From positions 310,001 to 374,000 of the forward strand of contig MQUF01000003.1 of assembly GCA_001914235.1 (NCBI GenBank): a stretch of DNA of 64,000 bases, written 5' to 3'. Source of the stretch: Desulfobulbaceae bacterium DB1. Lineage in GTDB: Bacteria > Desulfobacterota > Desulfobulbia > Desulfobulbales > SURF-16. A program made the translations under genes and the position numbers. Within the stretch, counting starts at the first letter, position 1, and each line of letters begins with the position of its first letter. Below the pieces are notes generated by a model. That model made no database searches. It saw nothing but the letters and a program-made list of their open reading frames with translations, and was not told the DNA's origin. Of this stretch, positions 9,180 through 17,363 are shown piece by piece.

Positions 9180-9686
9180 AATTTTCTCAGTTCGAGTTGT
9201 TTTCCTGCCAATTTCTTTTCAATCAACAACATAACGCGGGCGAGGAGTTTTCCCCTGCCCTGGTCTGGAATAAGGTCAACTTGTTTCAACTTGTTTAGGG
9301 GGAGGGAATGGGGAGGGAATGGGGAGGGAATGGGGTCGGGCCACGCCATTTCACATCTCAATTATATTCTTTAGTGATTCAAAAAATACGCGTCATATTT
9401 TCCTTGCAAAGTATTGCACCTAATAGAATAATGGCATTGTTTGGTTTGGAAGTATTGACTTTTATGTGCGGGTAAAAGCCAAAAGCGGGCTTGACCACTT
9501 TTTTCAGTTTTGCCGACTTCAAATACCGGTATGCATTTTGCTTTTATCGCTAACACCACAAATATGGCTATTGAGAGGACGAATTCCGTCCAGCTAATAA
9601 CTTGTTGCCTTATGAAACGCCGTGCCACGGTTCTGGATAAAGTTGCGGCACTATGACTCCAATGGCCGGATTCAGAGAGTAAAAAA
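9180..9686. other. Gene-free stretch with simple repeats
   Basis: About 500 bases with no supported gene. It contains a 10-bp tandem repeat (TCAACTTGTT, two copies, 9277-9296), the G-rich 11-bp repeat annotated separately, and a GGGGTCGG phrase directly after it. A minus-strand open frame (9371-9745) overlaps the start of vsr and shows no family resemblance. Confidence 0.55.
9299..9331 (+). repeat. Three tandem copies of GGGGAGGGAAT
   Basis: Three perfect 11-bp units (9299-9309, 9310-9320, 9321-9331) followed by GGGGTCGGG. The purine-only G-run pattern could fold into a G-quadruplex on the plus strand. Position between a toxin pair and a restriction operon suggests a recombination scar or mobile-element end; that is inference. 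Confidence 0.9.
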
Positions 9687-10112
9687 TTGACGGATACGCT
9701 TTCTCGAATAGAACGAAGCGAACGAATGTCCCTGATTCGAGACAAGGGCTCGACGCCGGAAATGAAACTACGCCGTCTGATTTATGGAATGGGTTTTCGC
9801 TACCGCTTACATGTCAAGGAGTTACCGGGCAAGCCAGATTTAGTTTTCCCATCCCGGCGAGCCGTCATCTTCATGCATGGATGTTTTTGGCACCGCCACG
9901 AGGGATGCAAACTCGCAAGGCTTCCAAAATCCAAACTGGATTTTTGGAAGCCAAAGCTGGAAGCAAACAAGGAACGGGACTTACTCCATCAGCGACAGCT
10001 TCGAGATTTGGGGTGGCGCGTTCTGGTTGTGTGGGAATGTGAAATGGTTTATACAGAGCGTGTATCGGCAGTCGTCAGAAATTTTCTGTGCGAAAAGGAA
10101 GGTGAAAAATGA
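9687..10112 (+). CDS. vsr: Very short patch repair endonuclease
   Basis: 141 residues. Motifs typical of Vsr: RIERSERMSLIRDKGSTPE (N-terminal helix with the conserved start), KPDLVFPSRRAVIFMHGCFWHRH (active-site Asp and zinc/His cluster) and GWRVLVVWECE. Vsr nicks 5' of T in T:G mismatches made when 5-methylcytosine deaminates. The start is a TTG; ATG 9726 (Met-14) is an alternative. Its stop overlaps the methyltransferase ATG (ATGA), the expected partnership. Confidence 0.92.
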   Translation: MTDTLSRIERSERMSLIRDKGSTPEMKLRRLIYGMGFRYRLHVKELPGKPDLVFPSRRAVIFMHGCFWHRHEGCKLARLPKSKLDFWKPKLEANKERDLLHQRQLRDLGWRVLVVWECEMVYTERVSAVVRNFLCEKEGEK

Positions 10113-11323
10113 AATCAGTGGAACTTTTCGCGGGCGCGGGAGGGCTTGCCATGGGGGTTTCATTGGCGGGCTTCGAGTCGCTGGCCGTGGTGGAGTGGGA
10201 CAAATGGGCCTGTGACACCGTCAGGGAAAACCAAAGGCGGGGATATCCATTAATCCAGGATTGGCCACTTTGGGAAGGTGATGTGAGGGATTTTGACTGG
10301 TCTTCAATTCCCGAGGGGATTGACCTGATTGCGGGAGGGCCACCATGCCAACCATTCTCGATGGGGGGCAAGCACAAGGCATATGGAGACAGGAGGGATA
10401 TGTTCCCCCCCACTGTGGAACTTGTCCGCAAGCTAAAGCCAAAGTCCTTCATAATTGAAAATGTAAAAGGACTTACCCGGTCCAGCTTCGCGAACTATTA
10501 CCAGTACATCCTGCTTCAGTTGGAATTTCCAGAAGTTACGAGACGTCAACATGAAACTTGGATGGATCACTTGCGCAGGCTTCAAGAGGAAAAGACCTCC
10601 GGTGCCCTTCATGTGAGCGGACTTACCTATAATGTTGCCCCCACGCTTGCCAACGCCGCGGATTATGGCATTCCCCAAAAGCGTGAACGGGTATTTATTG
10701 TAGGCTTTCGTTCCGATCTTGGCATTGAATGGTCTTTCCCTCGCCCAACTCATTCATGCGATGCGCTTTTGCATTCGCAATGGGTTACGGGGCGGTATTG
10801 GGAAAATCACCAAATTCCGCGTGCGAAGCGCCCCGTGGTTCCTGAAAAAATTAAAGACCGGATCAAAAAACTAAGCGGGTCGCTTTTTCCCGTGGATGGG
10901 AGCGCTTGGAGAACTGTCCGGGATGCCTTGATGGATGTTCCAGACCCTCGCAATGGGGCGGCTGCGGCATTCTACAATCACAACTTTCAGGATGGCGCCA
11001 GAATATATAAGGGTCACACGGGAAGTCCGCTTGATTTGCCCGCGAAAACGCTCAAGGCGGGAGACCACGGCGTGCCCGGCGGGGAAAACATGTTGGTGTT
11101 GGATGATGGGAACGTTCGCTATTTCAGCGTAAGGGAATCCGCTCGCCTCCAAACCTTCCCCGATGGTTATGTGTTTCATGGATCATGGACAGAGGCCATG
11201 CGGCAACTAGGTAACGCCGTTCCCGTTGCCATGGCTCGTCGCGTCGCCGCATCCGTGGCTGAGCGTCTAGCGGAAGCGGAAATACGTAAAATATGCTCCG
11301 CTAGGGGAAGGAACGTTGCATGA
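10109..11323 (+). CDS. DNA (cytosine-5) methyltransferase
   Basis: 404 residues with the ordered C5-methyltransferase motifs: VELFAGAGGLAMG (motif I, SAM binding), GGPPCQPFSMGGK (motif IV with the catalytic Cys), FIIENVKGL (motif VI), QKRERVFIVG (motif VIII) and RQLGNAVPVAMARRVA (motif X). AAGGTGA precedes the ATG. It is placed between vsr and a GIY-YIG nuclease, with stop/start overlaps on both sides, so it is the protecting enzyme of a type II system. From the nuclease family, CCGCGG is the likely target. Confidence 0.95.
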   Translation: MKSVELFAGAGGLAMGVSLAGFESLAVVEWDKWACDTVRENQRRGYPLIQDWPLWEGDVRDFDWSSIPEGIDLIAGGPPCQPFSMGGKHKAYGDRRDMFPPTVELVRKLKPKSFIIENVKGLTRSSFANYYQYILLQLEFPEVTRRQHETWMDHLRRLQEEKTSGALHVSGLTYNVAPTLANAADYGIPQKRERVFIVGFRSDLGIEWSFPRPTHSCDALLHSQWVTGRYWENHQIPRAKRPVVPEKIKDRIKKLSGSLFPVDGSAWRTVRDALMDVPDPRNGAAAAFYNHNFQDGARIYKGHTGSPLDLPAKTLKAGDHGVPGGENMLVLDDGNVRYFSVRESARLQTFPDGYVFHGSWTEAMRQLGNAVPVAMARRVAASVAERLAEAEIRKICSARGRNVA

Positions 11324-11964
11324 GGCATGGCAATATCATTCCTTTTAACCCTCTGGATAAACGGCATTTGGGGGAAAGCGTTGGCCAGGCCATGCTGCGA
11401 CAACCCGCCACTCCCTTGGGCAACTTGGAAGTCTTCGATGGCGCGGGAATTTATGCTATTTATTATACGGGTGACTTTCAGGGCTACGAGGCAATAGTCA
11501 AACGCAACGTGAAGAAACGGTTTAACGCTCCTATTTATGTTGGCAAAGCCGTACCAAAGGGGGCTAGAAAGGGGGGGGATCTGGAAGCACCCCCCGGAAA
11601 GGACCTCTATTTCAGACTCAATCAACACGCAAAGAGCATCGAGCAAGCATCCAACCTAAATATAGTTGATTTCCATTGCCGCTATTTAATCGTGGACGAC
11701 ATCTGGATTCCACTCGGTGAATCACTGCTTATCGCAAAGTTTGATCCACTATGGAACAAGCTCATAGACGGATTCGGCAACCATGATCCTGGTAAAAGAC
11801 GCTATGACGGTCTACGTCCACGCTGGGATGTTGTCCATCCTGGACGTTCATGGGCGGAGAAGTGTCAACCTCGTGAAGAATCCGCGGAACAGATCATCCG
11901 GGAAGCACGGGATTATCTCCGAAACAACCCTCCCCCGGATGACATTTCCATGATAACGGTTTGA
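11320..11964 (+). CDS. Eco29kI-like GIY-YIG type II restriction endonuclease
   Basis: 214 residues. GIYAIYYTG and PIYVGKA form the split GIY-YIG motif; LYFRLNQHAKSIEQ supplies the conserved Arg and His region, and GESLLIAKFDPLWN the catalytic Glu and terminal Asn. This arrangement is that of the Eco29kI family, whose founder cuts CCGCGG. The start overlaps the methyltransferase stop (ATGA). A run of eight G lies inside the gene (11571-11578) immediately after the catalytic YVGKA segment; slippage there would truncate the nuclease. As read, the frame is intact. Confidence 0.9.
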   Translation: MRHGNIIPFNPLDKRHLGESVGQAMLRQPATPLGNLEVFDGAGIYAIYYTGDFQGYEAIVKRNVKKRFNAPIYVGKAVPKGARKGGDLEAPPGKDLYFRLNQHAKSIEQASNLNIVDFHCRYLIVDDIWIPLGESLLIAKFDPLWNKLIDGFGNHDPGKRRYDGLRPRWDVVHPGRSWAEKCQPREESAEQIIREARDYLRNNPPPDDISMITV

Positions 11965-12125
11965 TCCCCTTGTCTTATTCACTCTGGTTGAGAAAATTAG
12001 CCGACGAGAAAAAGCGAGAAAAAGGGGACAGATTTATTTTACATTGCCACATCGAACATCTCAAAAAGTCAAACTCACCTCTGGAAAAGGTGCCTACTGT
12101 TCGTCATCGTTCTTATGAAACAACT
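11965..12125. other. Short spacer with mobile-element-like phrase
   Basis: Contains AAAAAGGGGACAGATTTATT near 12018-12037, a phrase I associate from memory with sequences beside REP-type transposase genes. The plus-strand open frame here (11961-12257) runs into the antisense of the antitoxin gene and is not supported. Confidence 0.35.
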
Positions 12126-12422
12126 TCAGGCGACAAGCTCTTCCACTCCATCTTGAAAAACGGCCCGCACTTCGAGATGACCACCAAGGGCCTCAACATA
12201 GCGCTGCAGCACGCTCAACGTTATATTAGGGCGCCGTTCAAGCTCAGAAAGAGCTGATTGTGACAGTCCCATTGAAGCGGCAAGCTCTTTCTGGGTGATA
12301 TTATGGGCTTTACGTACCTGCTGCAGGCGGAGCGCGGCAACTTTTTCCTGTGCCTTCCGGCGTACTTTATCCCTTTGTTCTGGAGAAAATTTTTCCTGCA
12401 TGATTTGGTCGAGCGTTTTCAT
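12126..12422 (-). CDS. XRE-family HTH antitoxin (HigA-like)
   Basis: 98 residues from the ATG preceded by AAGGAGGT on the minus strand; a longer frame upstream would overlap the toxin and is not needed. KAHNITQKELAASMGLSQ and SALSELERR form the helix-turn-helix, followed by the short strand pair NITLSVLQRYVEALGGHLEV. The toxin gene precedes it by 10 bp, the reversed order typical of higBA. Expected to bind the toxin and the promoter at 12790-12830. Confidence 0.88.
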   Translation of the reverse strand: MKTLDQIMQEKFSPEQRDKVRRKAQEKVAALRLQQVRKAHNITQKELAASMGLSQSALSELERRPNITLSVLQRYVEALGGHLEVRAVFQDGVEELVA

Positions 12423-12432
12423 GACGACCTCC

Positions 12433-12789
12433 TTATTTTTTCTCAATACTCTGAAGATACTCCGCAAAAAGCTCATCAGCTTCAGCGACTAACCGTTTGT
12501 AAAATCTTGCTTGATCCTTCCCTTTTTTGTCGCCACCATTGAGGATCACGGCCTGGCGATGGATGTCGAAGACAAAAAGGCTCCTGTAGACATGGCCGGA
12601 GACTTTGGTTCGCAATTCCTTCATATTGGAAAACCGTGACCCTTTCACCTGATCAACATAGGGACGGCCAAGTGATGGACCCATTTGGGCCAATACTTGA
12701 AGATCCGTAGCGATGGCTATTTTCTCCTTTTCAAGAAGGTGATCAAACCAGGCTTCATACGCATCAGTGAAAATAATGGTCCATTCCAT
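12433..12789 (-). CDS. HigB/RelE-type toxin (phage Gp49-like)
   Basis: 118 residues: MEWTIIFTDAYEAWFDHL, MGPSLGRPYVDQVKGSRF, NMKELRTKVSGHVYRSLF, and GGDKKGKDQARFYKRLVAEAD. This order matches the Gp49-like HigB branch of the RelE/ParE fold, with the basic Lys-Glu-Leu-Arg core of the ribosome-dependent RNase. No ribosome binding site is visible, and a likely -10 element (TATATT on the minus strand) ends only 6 bases before the ATG, suggesting a leaderless message. Confidence 0.87.
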   Translation of the reverse strand: MEWTIIFTDAYEAWFDHLLEKEKIAIATDLQVLAQMGPSLGRPYVDQVKGSRFSNMKELRTKVSGHVYRSLFVFDIHRQAVILNGGDKKGKDQARFYKRLVAEADELFAEYLQSIEKK

Positions 12790-13055
12790 GTATAAAATAT
12801 AACTTATATACGATATTCAGGCAAGCCAGGAAACTACATCAAAGAAAAATCGGCTTCTGACAAGATAAAAAACTTCATTTCAAGAATGAGGGGTCGGATG
12901 GGGGCAAGTCTGCTCTTGGCTCTTACCTGCGGAGTTGAGCGGTAAATCCGCCTCCCGCCCAACTCGCGGCCGGCATTTGGTTCCGCTTAAGTTTTTTCCT
13001 CCCTGTACAAAGTTGCCGGAAAAATGATACGCTGGTGCAAAAGGAGGGTTCCATT
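12790..13055. other. Intergenic: higBA promoter and island right edge
   Basis: On the minus strand TTGCCT and TATATT are spaced 17 bp just before the toxin ATG, in an AT-rich dyad (TATAAAATATAACTTATATA at 12791-12810) that is a likely operator. At 12890-12897 GGGGTCGG recurs, the same phrase as follows the G-rich repeat at 9332. GC content rises from about 12950, marking the return to core sequence. AAAGGAGG at 13039-13046 serves the next gene. Confidence 0.5.
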
Positions 13056-14279
13056 ATGAGATGCCGACAAAAATTCCGTTATTCCGTTATTCTGTTTGTT
13101 TGCACGTTTTTTTCTTTTTCCGCCGCTGCCCACGGTGAGCCGATCAACATGCTGTCCCTGCAGGAAGGGGCGCTGCCGGTAGCGGTTCCTCCCACCTACG
13201 GCGGCTGGAACGCCCAGAATCTGCTCGATGACAGCCCCCGGTCTGGCTGGGCCTGCGAGACCGGCAACATTGCCGACAACGTCTTTGTCTTTGAGCTGGT
13301 GGAACCGGCCGTCCTTGAGCGTTTTGAGTTCGATAACACCGCGGTGGATGCGGAAGGGGCAGGAGCCAGGGATATCCTGGTGGAGGTCTCCGCCGTTTCG
13401 GCAAGCGACGGCTTTACGCCCGTGCTTGCGGCCGGGCTGGCCGACAGAACGGATAACCAGAGCTTTCCCGCGTCCGTCAAGAAAGCGGCGCGCTGGGTGC
13501 GGCTCACCATCAAAAACAACCAGGGCAGCCCCGAATGGACCGAACTTTTTTCCTTCAGGGGATTTGCTGAAAAACCTGCCATGACAACGCCGGGCAATAT
13601 CTCCGGCACCTATGAAACAAGCTACTCCCTTTTTCATGTCCGGCAGCAGGGAACCGCTTTGGTCGGCTGCTACGAGTACAATGAAGGACTGCTGAGCGGC
13701 GCCGTCGAGGGCCGGGTCATGAAGATCACCTGGCAGGAGGCGGGAGAGGACAACCTCGGCCCGGCGGTGATGGTTTTTGCCCCTGACGGGAAATCATTCC
13801 GGGGCTTCTGGTGGCGGCAGGGCGCGGGTTCGGGCGAACCGGACGGGGAATGGGACGGCAAAAAAATCGGCGCGGCGGTGGGCGGTTGCCCGCACTGGAC
13901 CGGCTCGGTGGGCGGAGAGCTGAAAAAACACCTCGATTCCGCCAAACGAGCCAGGCTCTACGGCATTCTCTTTGATTTCAACTCCGCCGCCATCCGCCCC
14001 GAATCAAAACCCGTGCTGGACGAGGTGCTTGCCCTGCTGCGCAGTGAACCGGACTGGCAGTTGACCATCGAGGGGCACACCGACGCCGTTGGTTCCGATG
14101 AGCGCAACCTGACCCTTTCCCAGCAACGGGCGGATGCGGTGAAAGCCTGGCTGGTGACGGGCGGTGTCGACGCCGCCCGGCTTGCGACAGCGGGATTGGG
14201 TGAATCGCACCCCGTGGCCGACAATGCCACGGAGCTGGGCCGGGCTCGGAATCGGCGGGTGGAGCTGGTTCGCCGATAG
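13056..14279 (+). CDS. Exported OmpA-family protein with discoidin-like N-domain
   Basis: 407 residues from an ATG 9 bp after AAAGGAGG. Residues 1-28 are a signal peptide. Residues ~30-175 resemble an F5/8 type C (discoidin) beta-sandwich (NAQNLLDDSPRSGWAC, AARWVRLTIKNNQGS, WTELFSFRGF). A middle domain (~185-290) has SGTYETSYSLFHVRQQG and repeated Trp/Gly strands. The C-terminal OmpA domain has FDFNSAAIRPESKPVLDEV, IEGHTDAVGSDERNLTLSQ and ARNRRVELV, the peptidoglycan-binding motifs. Probably a periplasmic or outer-membrane protein anchoring a carbohydrate-binding module to the cell wall. Single-gene unit. Confidence 0.85.
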   Translation: MRCRQKFRYSVILFVCTFFSFSAAAHGEPINMLSLQEGALPVAVPPTYGGWNAQNLLDDSPRSGWACETGNIADNVFVFELVEPAVLERFEFDNTAVDAEGAGARDILVEVSAVSASDGFTPVLAAGLADRTDNQSFPASVKKAARWVRLTIKNNQGSPEWTELFSFRGFAEKPAMTTPGNISGTYETSYSLFHVRQQGTALVGCYEYNEGLLSGAVEGRVMKITWQEAGEDNLGPAVMVFAPDGKSFRGFWWRQGAGSGEPDGEWDGKKIGAAVGGCPHWTGSVGGELKKHLDSAKRARLYGILFDFNSAAIRPESKPVLDEVLALLRSEPDWQLTIEGHTDAVGSDERNLTLSQQRADAVKAWLVTGGVDAARLATAGLGESHPVADNATELGRARNRRVELVRR

Positions 14280-14553
14280 TGGTTGGTGAAAAATCGTGAT
14301 CCTTGAAAATCGTTGACAAGTGTTTGGCGCATTGTTATGTAGGAGTGAAGTGCTGGGTGAAATAGCCCAATCCGTTGCGTTTGTTGACCCTGTTTCAGGA
14401 TGGGGCGGCATTTCAAAATCGTTACCGCAGCCCGCCGGCACGGCATTCCGGGCAGTTTGGCGATTGCCATAAAATTTCTTTGTCTTTGCTCCGGTGCGGA
14501 TTTTTCAAGGAAACGTTGCTGCGGCAAATTGTCGCACCTGTAAGGGGGGTGGG
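14280..14553. other. Leader region before multiheme cytochrome
   Basis: 274 bases without a gene. I looked for a c-di-GMP (GEMM) riboswitch, common before such cytochromes, and did not find its conserved core. AAGGGGGGTGGG immediately precedes the cytochrome ATG. Confidence 0.5.
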
Positions 14554-15780
14554 ATGAATCTGAACGAAACGTCATTTGTCGTGCATCAAAAAAGCCTGTC
14601 CTTGCGCAACCGTCTTTCTCCCGCAAAAACCCTTCTTGTTTTCAGCGTATTTCACTGTTGCCTGTTCGGCGGCGCCGGAACACTCAATGCCTTGATTACC
14701 GGGCCCTGCTCCAACTGTCATACCATGCACAACAGCCAGGACGGCGAGGCGATGGCCACCCTGGGCGGCGAGTCCGGCGCCAGTCCCAACCCCTACCTGA
14801 CCCGGGCCAGCTGTACCGGCTGTCACGCCATGGGTGAAAACAGCAAGATTAAGTCCATCGGCACCACGATGATTCCCCAGGTGATGCATACCGACAACAC
14901 CGGCGACCTGGCCGGCGGTAATTTTGCCTACATGCTGGGCATGAAAGGCAGCGGCGCCTCGGATGCCAAAGGGCATAACGTCATCGATTTCGCCGGCGAA
15001 GACGACGGGCAGCTGTATGGACCACCGGGCGGCATCGTTCAGTTTTTTCACAATGACGGCGGCACCGTCAACGACACCAATCTGACCTGTGCCGGCACCA
15101 ACGGCTGCCACGGATACCGGTATAACGGCGCTTCCCCCAGCGGCATCACCGCCCTGGGTGGCGCGCACCACGCCAATGTCGACGGCAAATGCGATGTTGC
15201 CGATACCCCGGCCAACAGTTACCGTTTTCTCTTCAGTGTTCGGGGTCTGGAAAATCAGAATCCCACCGGCAAATGGCAGAATGTCTCGGCATCCAACCAT
15301 AATGAATATTACGGCCAGGCAATGCCGAAAAAGCTCGGGTGCGCCGACGGCATAAGCTGCCACATCGTCGGCGGAGTCGGGCCGCCGAATCATACCATCA
15401 GCGAGTTCTGTGCCACCTGCCACGGCAACTTTCACACCCTGACCACGACAAGTTCCAGCGGCATCGGCACCGGCACCAAACCGTTTATCCGTCACCCCAC
15501 CGACCTTGCCTTGCCGAACAGCGGTGAATACGCCGACTATAACGGCGACAACAGTTACAGCATCGAGGCCCCGATTGCCCGGGCCGGAGTGGTGCCGGAT
15601 GCCGTCAGTGCCTCGGTGGACCCTGCTTCCGGAACGGATGTGGTGATGTGCCTTTCCTGTCACGGCGTGCATGCAACGGATTACGATGATTTGCTGCGCT
15701 GGGATTACAGTGAAATGGTCGCGGCCGGCGGTGCAAGTAATTCGGGCTGCTTTGTCTGTCACACCACCAAGGATGAGTAA
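14554..15780 (+). CDS. Multiheme c-type cytochrome, five CXXCH plus two CX5CH sites
   Basis: 408 residues, starting at the ATG after a strong G-rich ribosome binding site. A hydrophobic segment (~26-45) is the export signal. Canonical heme sites are CSNCH, CTGCH, CATCH, CLSCH and CFVCH. Two further clusters, CAGTNGCH and CADGISCH, have five residues between the cysteines, a spacing uncommon for heme attachment but recurrent in deltaproteobacterial cytochromes; they may bind heme or be structural. Gly/Asn/Ser-rich spacers suggest an extracytoplasmic protein. Likely role: periplasmic or extracellular electron transfer. Convergent with the subtilase gene. Confidence 0.85.
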   Translation: MNLNETSFVVHQKSLSLRNRLSPAKTLLVFSVFHCCLFGGAGTLNALITGPCSNCHTMHNSQDGEAMATLGGESGASPNPYLTRASCTGCHAMGENSKIKSIGTTMIPQVMHTDNTGDLAGGNFAYMLGMKGSGASDAKGHNVIDFAGEDDGQLYGPPGGIVQFFHNDGGTVNDTNLTCAGTNGCHGYRYNGASPSGITALGGAHHANVDGKCDVADTPANSYRFLFSVRGLENQNPTGKWQNVSASNHNEYYGQAMPKKLGCADGISCHIVGGVGPPNHTISEFCATCHGNFHTLTTTSSSGIGTGTKPFIRHPTDLALPNSGEYADYNGDNSYSIEAPIARAGVVPDAVSASVDPASGTDVVMCLSCHGVHATDYDDLLRWDYSEMVAAGGASNSGCFVCHTTKDE

Positions 15781-15819
15781 CCGGCTGCAGCCGGCCGCCC
15801 CATGTCGAAAAGTGCGGGT

Positions 15820-15848
15820 CAGGGGTGGCGCATGCGGCTCCACCCCTG
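15820..15848. terminator. Stem-loop between convergent genes
   Basis: CAGGGGTGG (15820-15828) pairs with CCACCCCTG (15840-15848) around an 11-base loop, between the cytochrome and subtilase stops. There is no U-tract, so intrinsic termination is uncertain. Confidence 0.35.
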
Positions 15849-15863
15849 AAGACCGAAGAGCTG

Positions 15864-17363
15864 TTACCGGTCGATAACACCGTCGCAGTCATTGTCGACC
15901 CCGTCCCTGCCCCAGCGCCCGGATGTGTCGGTGCGTCCCGGATTGATGAAGCGGTTCGCGTCGTCGCAGTCGTTGTCACAGGTGGTCCAGCCGTCTCCGT
16001 CGTTATCAAAACACACCTCGCACCCTTCGTTGATCACCCCGTCGCAGTTGTTGTCAATGGTGTCATCGCAGATCTCCGCGGCGCCCGGATTGACGGCAGG
16101 GTCGGCATCATTGCAGTCGCTCTCGCAGGTGGTCCAGCCGTCTCCGTCCCGGTCAAGGCAATTATCATAAGGATTAAGCGCCGCATAGGTTTGCAGCAGG
16201 CCGTAGCCGTAATCGCTGTCCCATCCGCCGATGCCGCCGTCAAGCGCGGTTGAGGTGAGAGCCGCGCGTACTTCCTCCGGGGTGATGGCGGGATTGCGGG
16301 CGTAGAGCAGGGCCGCGGCTGCCGTCACATGGGGGGTGGCCATGGAGGTGCCCGTGTAGTAGAAATAATGCCAGCCGCTGTCGTCGAATGTTTCCTGCAG
16401 GATTGCGTCTCCGCTGACCGATCCGCCGCCGCCCGGGGCCACCAGGTCAAGACCGGTGCCGCCGTTGGAATAGGAGGCGACGGTGCCGTTGATGTCAACC
16501 GCGCCCACCGCGATGGTGTATGGTGAAATGGCGGGATAGCTGACATTCTTGCGATAGGAGTCGTTGCCCGAGGCGCAGACAATGGTCACCCCGGCTGCGT
16601 GGGCCGCGGCAAGCCGGGGGTCGAGAATCGGGTCCGAGGTGACATTGAGCTGCGCTTTCCAGCCCAGGCTCATGTTGATCACCGAAGCGCCGTTGGCCAC
16701 GGCATAGGCGACGCCATCGGCCAGATCGGCCGAGGTGCCGGAGCCGCTGTCGTCAAGCACCTTGACCGGCATGACGCAGGCATCATGGGCCAGGCCCGCG
16801 ACGCCGGTGCCGTTGTCGGTGTTCTGCGCCACGGTGCCGGAAACATGGGTGCCGTGTCCGTCGCCGTCAACCGGATCGCTGTCGTTGTTGACCACATCCC
16901 ATCCCTGCGAAACGCAGCCGATGCCGTCCGGCGCGCCGCCTGTTTTCAACCCGGTGTCAAGCACCGCCACAATGACGCCTGAACCGGCAGTGATGTCCCA
17001 GGCCTGTTCACTTTGCACCATGGGCAGATTCCACTGGAAGGAATAATATGGATCGTTTGGCTGGAAAAAGGCATGATATTTCAGGTTCAGGCCGCATTTT
17101 TTCCCTTTGGCGGCAAGTTTGCCCAGATGCTGTTGTTCCTTGCCCTTTTCCACTGTCAGGACAACAAGTCCCGCGTTCGGCAGCACTTTTTTCACCCGAT
17201 AACCGGCCGGTACCTGGTCGACGCTGCCGGCCATGACAACCTCGCCCGGCCGGTACATCTCGGCGGCAAGGGGCTGAGTCGCGGCGCCGCCGGTTCCCCC
17301 GGCCGCGAACATCACGCCGCCGACTGTCGCCATTACCAAACATTTTGCTCCTGTTTTTTTCAT
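15864..17363 (-). CDS. Secreted subtilisin-like protease with MopE calcium-binding repeats
   Basis: 499 residues. A signal peptide (1-28) and a short propeptide-like region (~38-100) precede the S8 domain. The catalytic triad is visible as VLDTG (Asp136), GHGTHVSGT (His170) and GTSMATPH (Ser340), with the oxyanion Asn in ASGN (~267). Residues ~408-499 hold Asp/Asn/Cys-rich repeats (DRDGDGWTTC, DCNDADPAVNPGA, DNNCDGVINEG) of the MopE/putative metal-binding type that resemble thrombospondin-3 calcium loops. Likely secreted or surface-bound. Promoter not identified. Confidence 0.92.
   Translation of the reverse strand: MKKTGAKCLVMATVGGVMFAAGGTGGAATQPLAAEMYRPGEVVMAGSVDQVPAGYRVKKVLPNAGLVVLTVEKGKEQQHLGKLAAKGKKCGLNLKYHAFFQPNDPYYSFQWNLPMVQSEQAWDITAGSGVIVAVLDTGLKTGGAPDGIGCVSQGWDVVNNDSDPVDGDGHGTHVSGTVAQNTDNGTGVAGLAHDACVMPVKVLDDSGSGTSADLADGVAYAVANGASVINMSLGWKAQLNVTSDPILDPRLAAAHAAGVTIVCASGNDSYRKNVSYPAISPYTIAVGAVDINGTVASYSNGGTGLDLVAPGGGGSVSGDAILQETFDDSGWHYFYYTGTSMATPHVTAAAALLYARNPAITPEEVRAALTSTALDGGIGGWDSDYGYGLLQTYAALNPYDNCLDRDGDGWTTCESDCNDADPAVNPGAAEICDDTIDNNCDGVINEGCEVCFDNDGDGWTTCDNDCDDANRFINPGRTDTSGRWGRDGVDNDCDGVIDR

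Noticed and set aside
9371-9745. Minus-strand 124-codon frame before vsr
   Set aside because: No ribosome binding site or domain; it overlaps the start of vsr.
11961-12257. 98-codon plus-strand frame after the restriction gene
   Set aside because: Its second half is antisense to the HigA-like antitoxin and the first half crosses a repeat-like phrase; no ribosome binding site.
14280-14553. c-di-GMP riboswitch before the cytochrome
   Set aside because: The conserved GEMM core and tetraloop receptor sequences are absent.
14572-15843. 423-codon antisense frame over the multiheme cytochrome
   Set aside because: The sense strand carries seven heme-type motifs; the antisense has none of any family.
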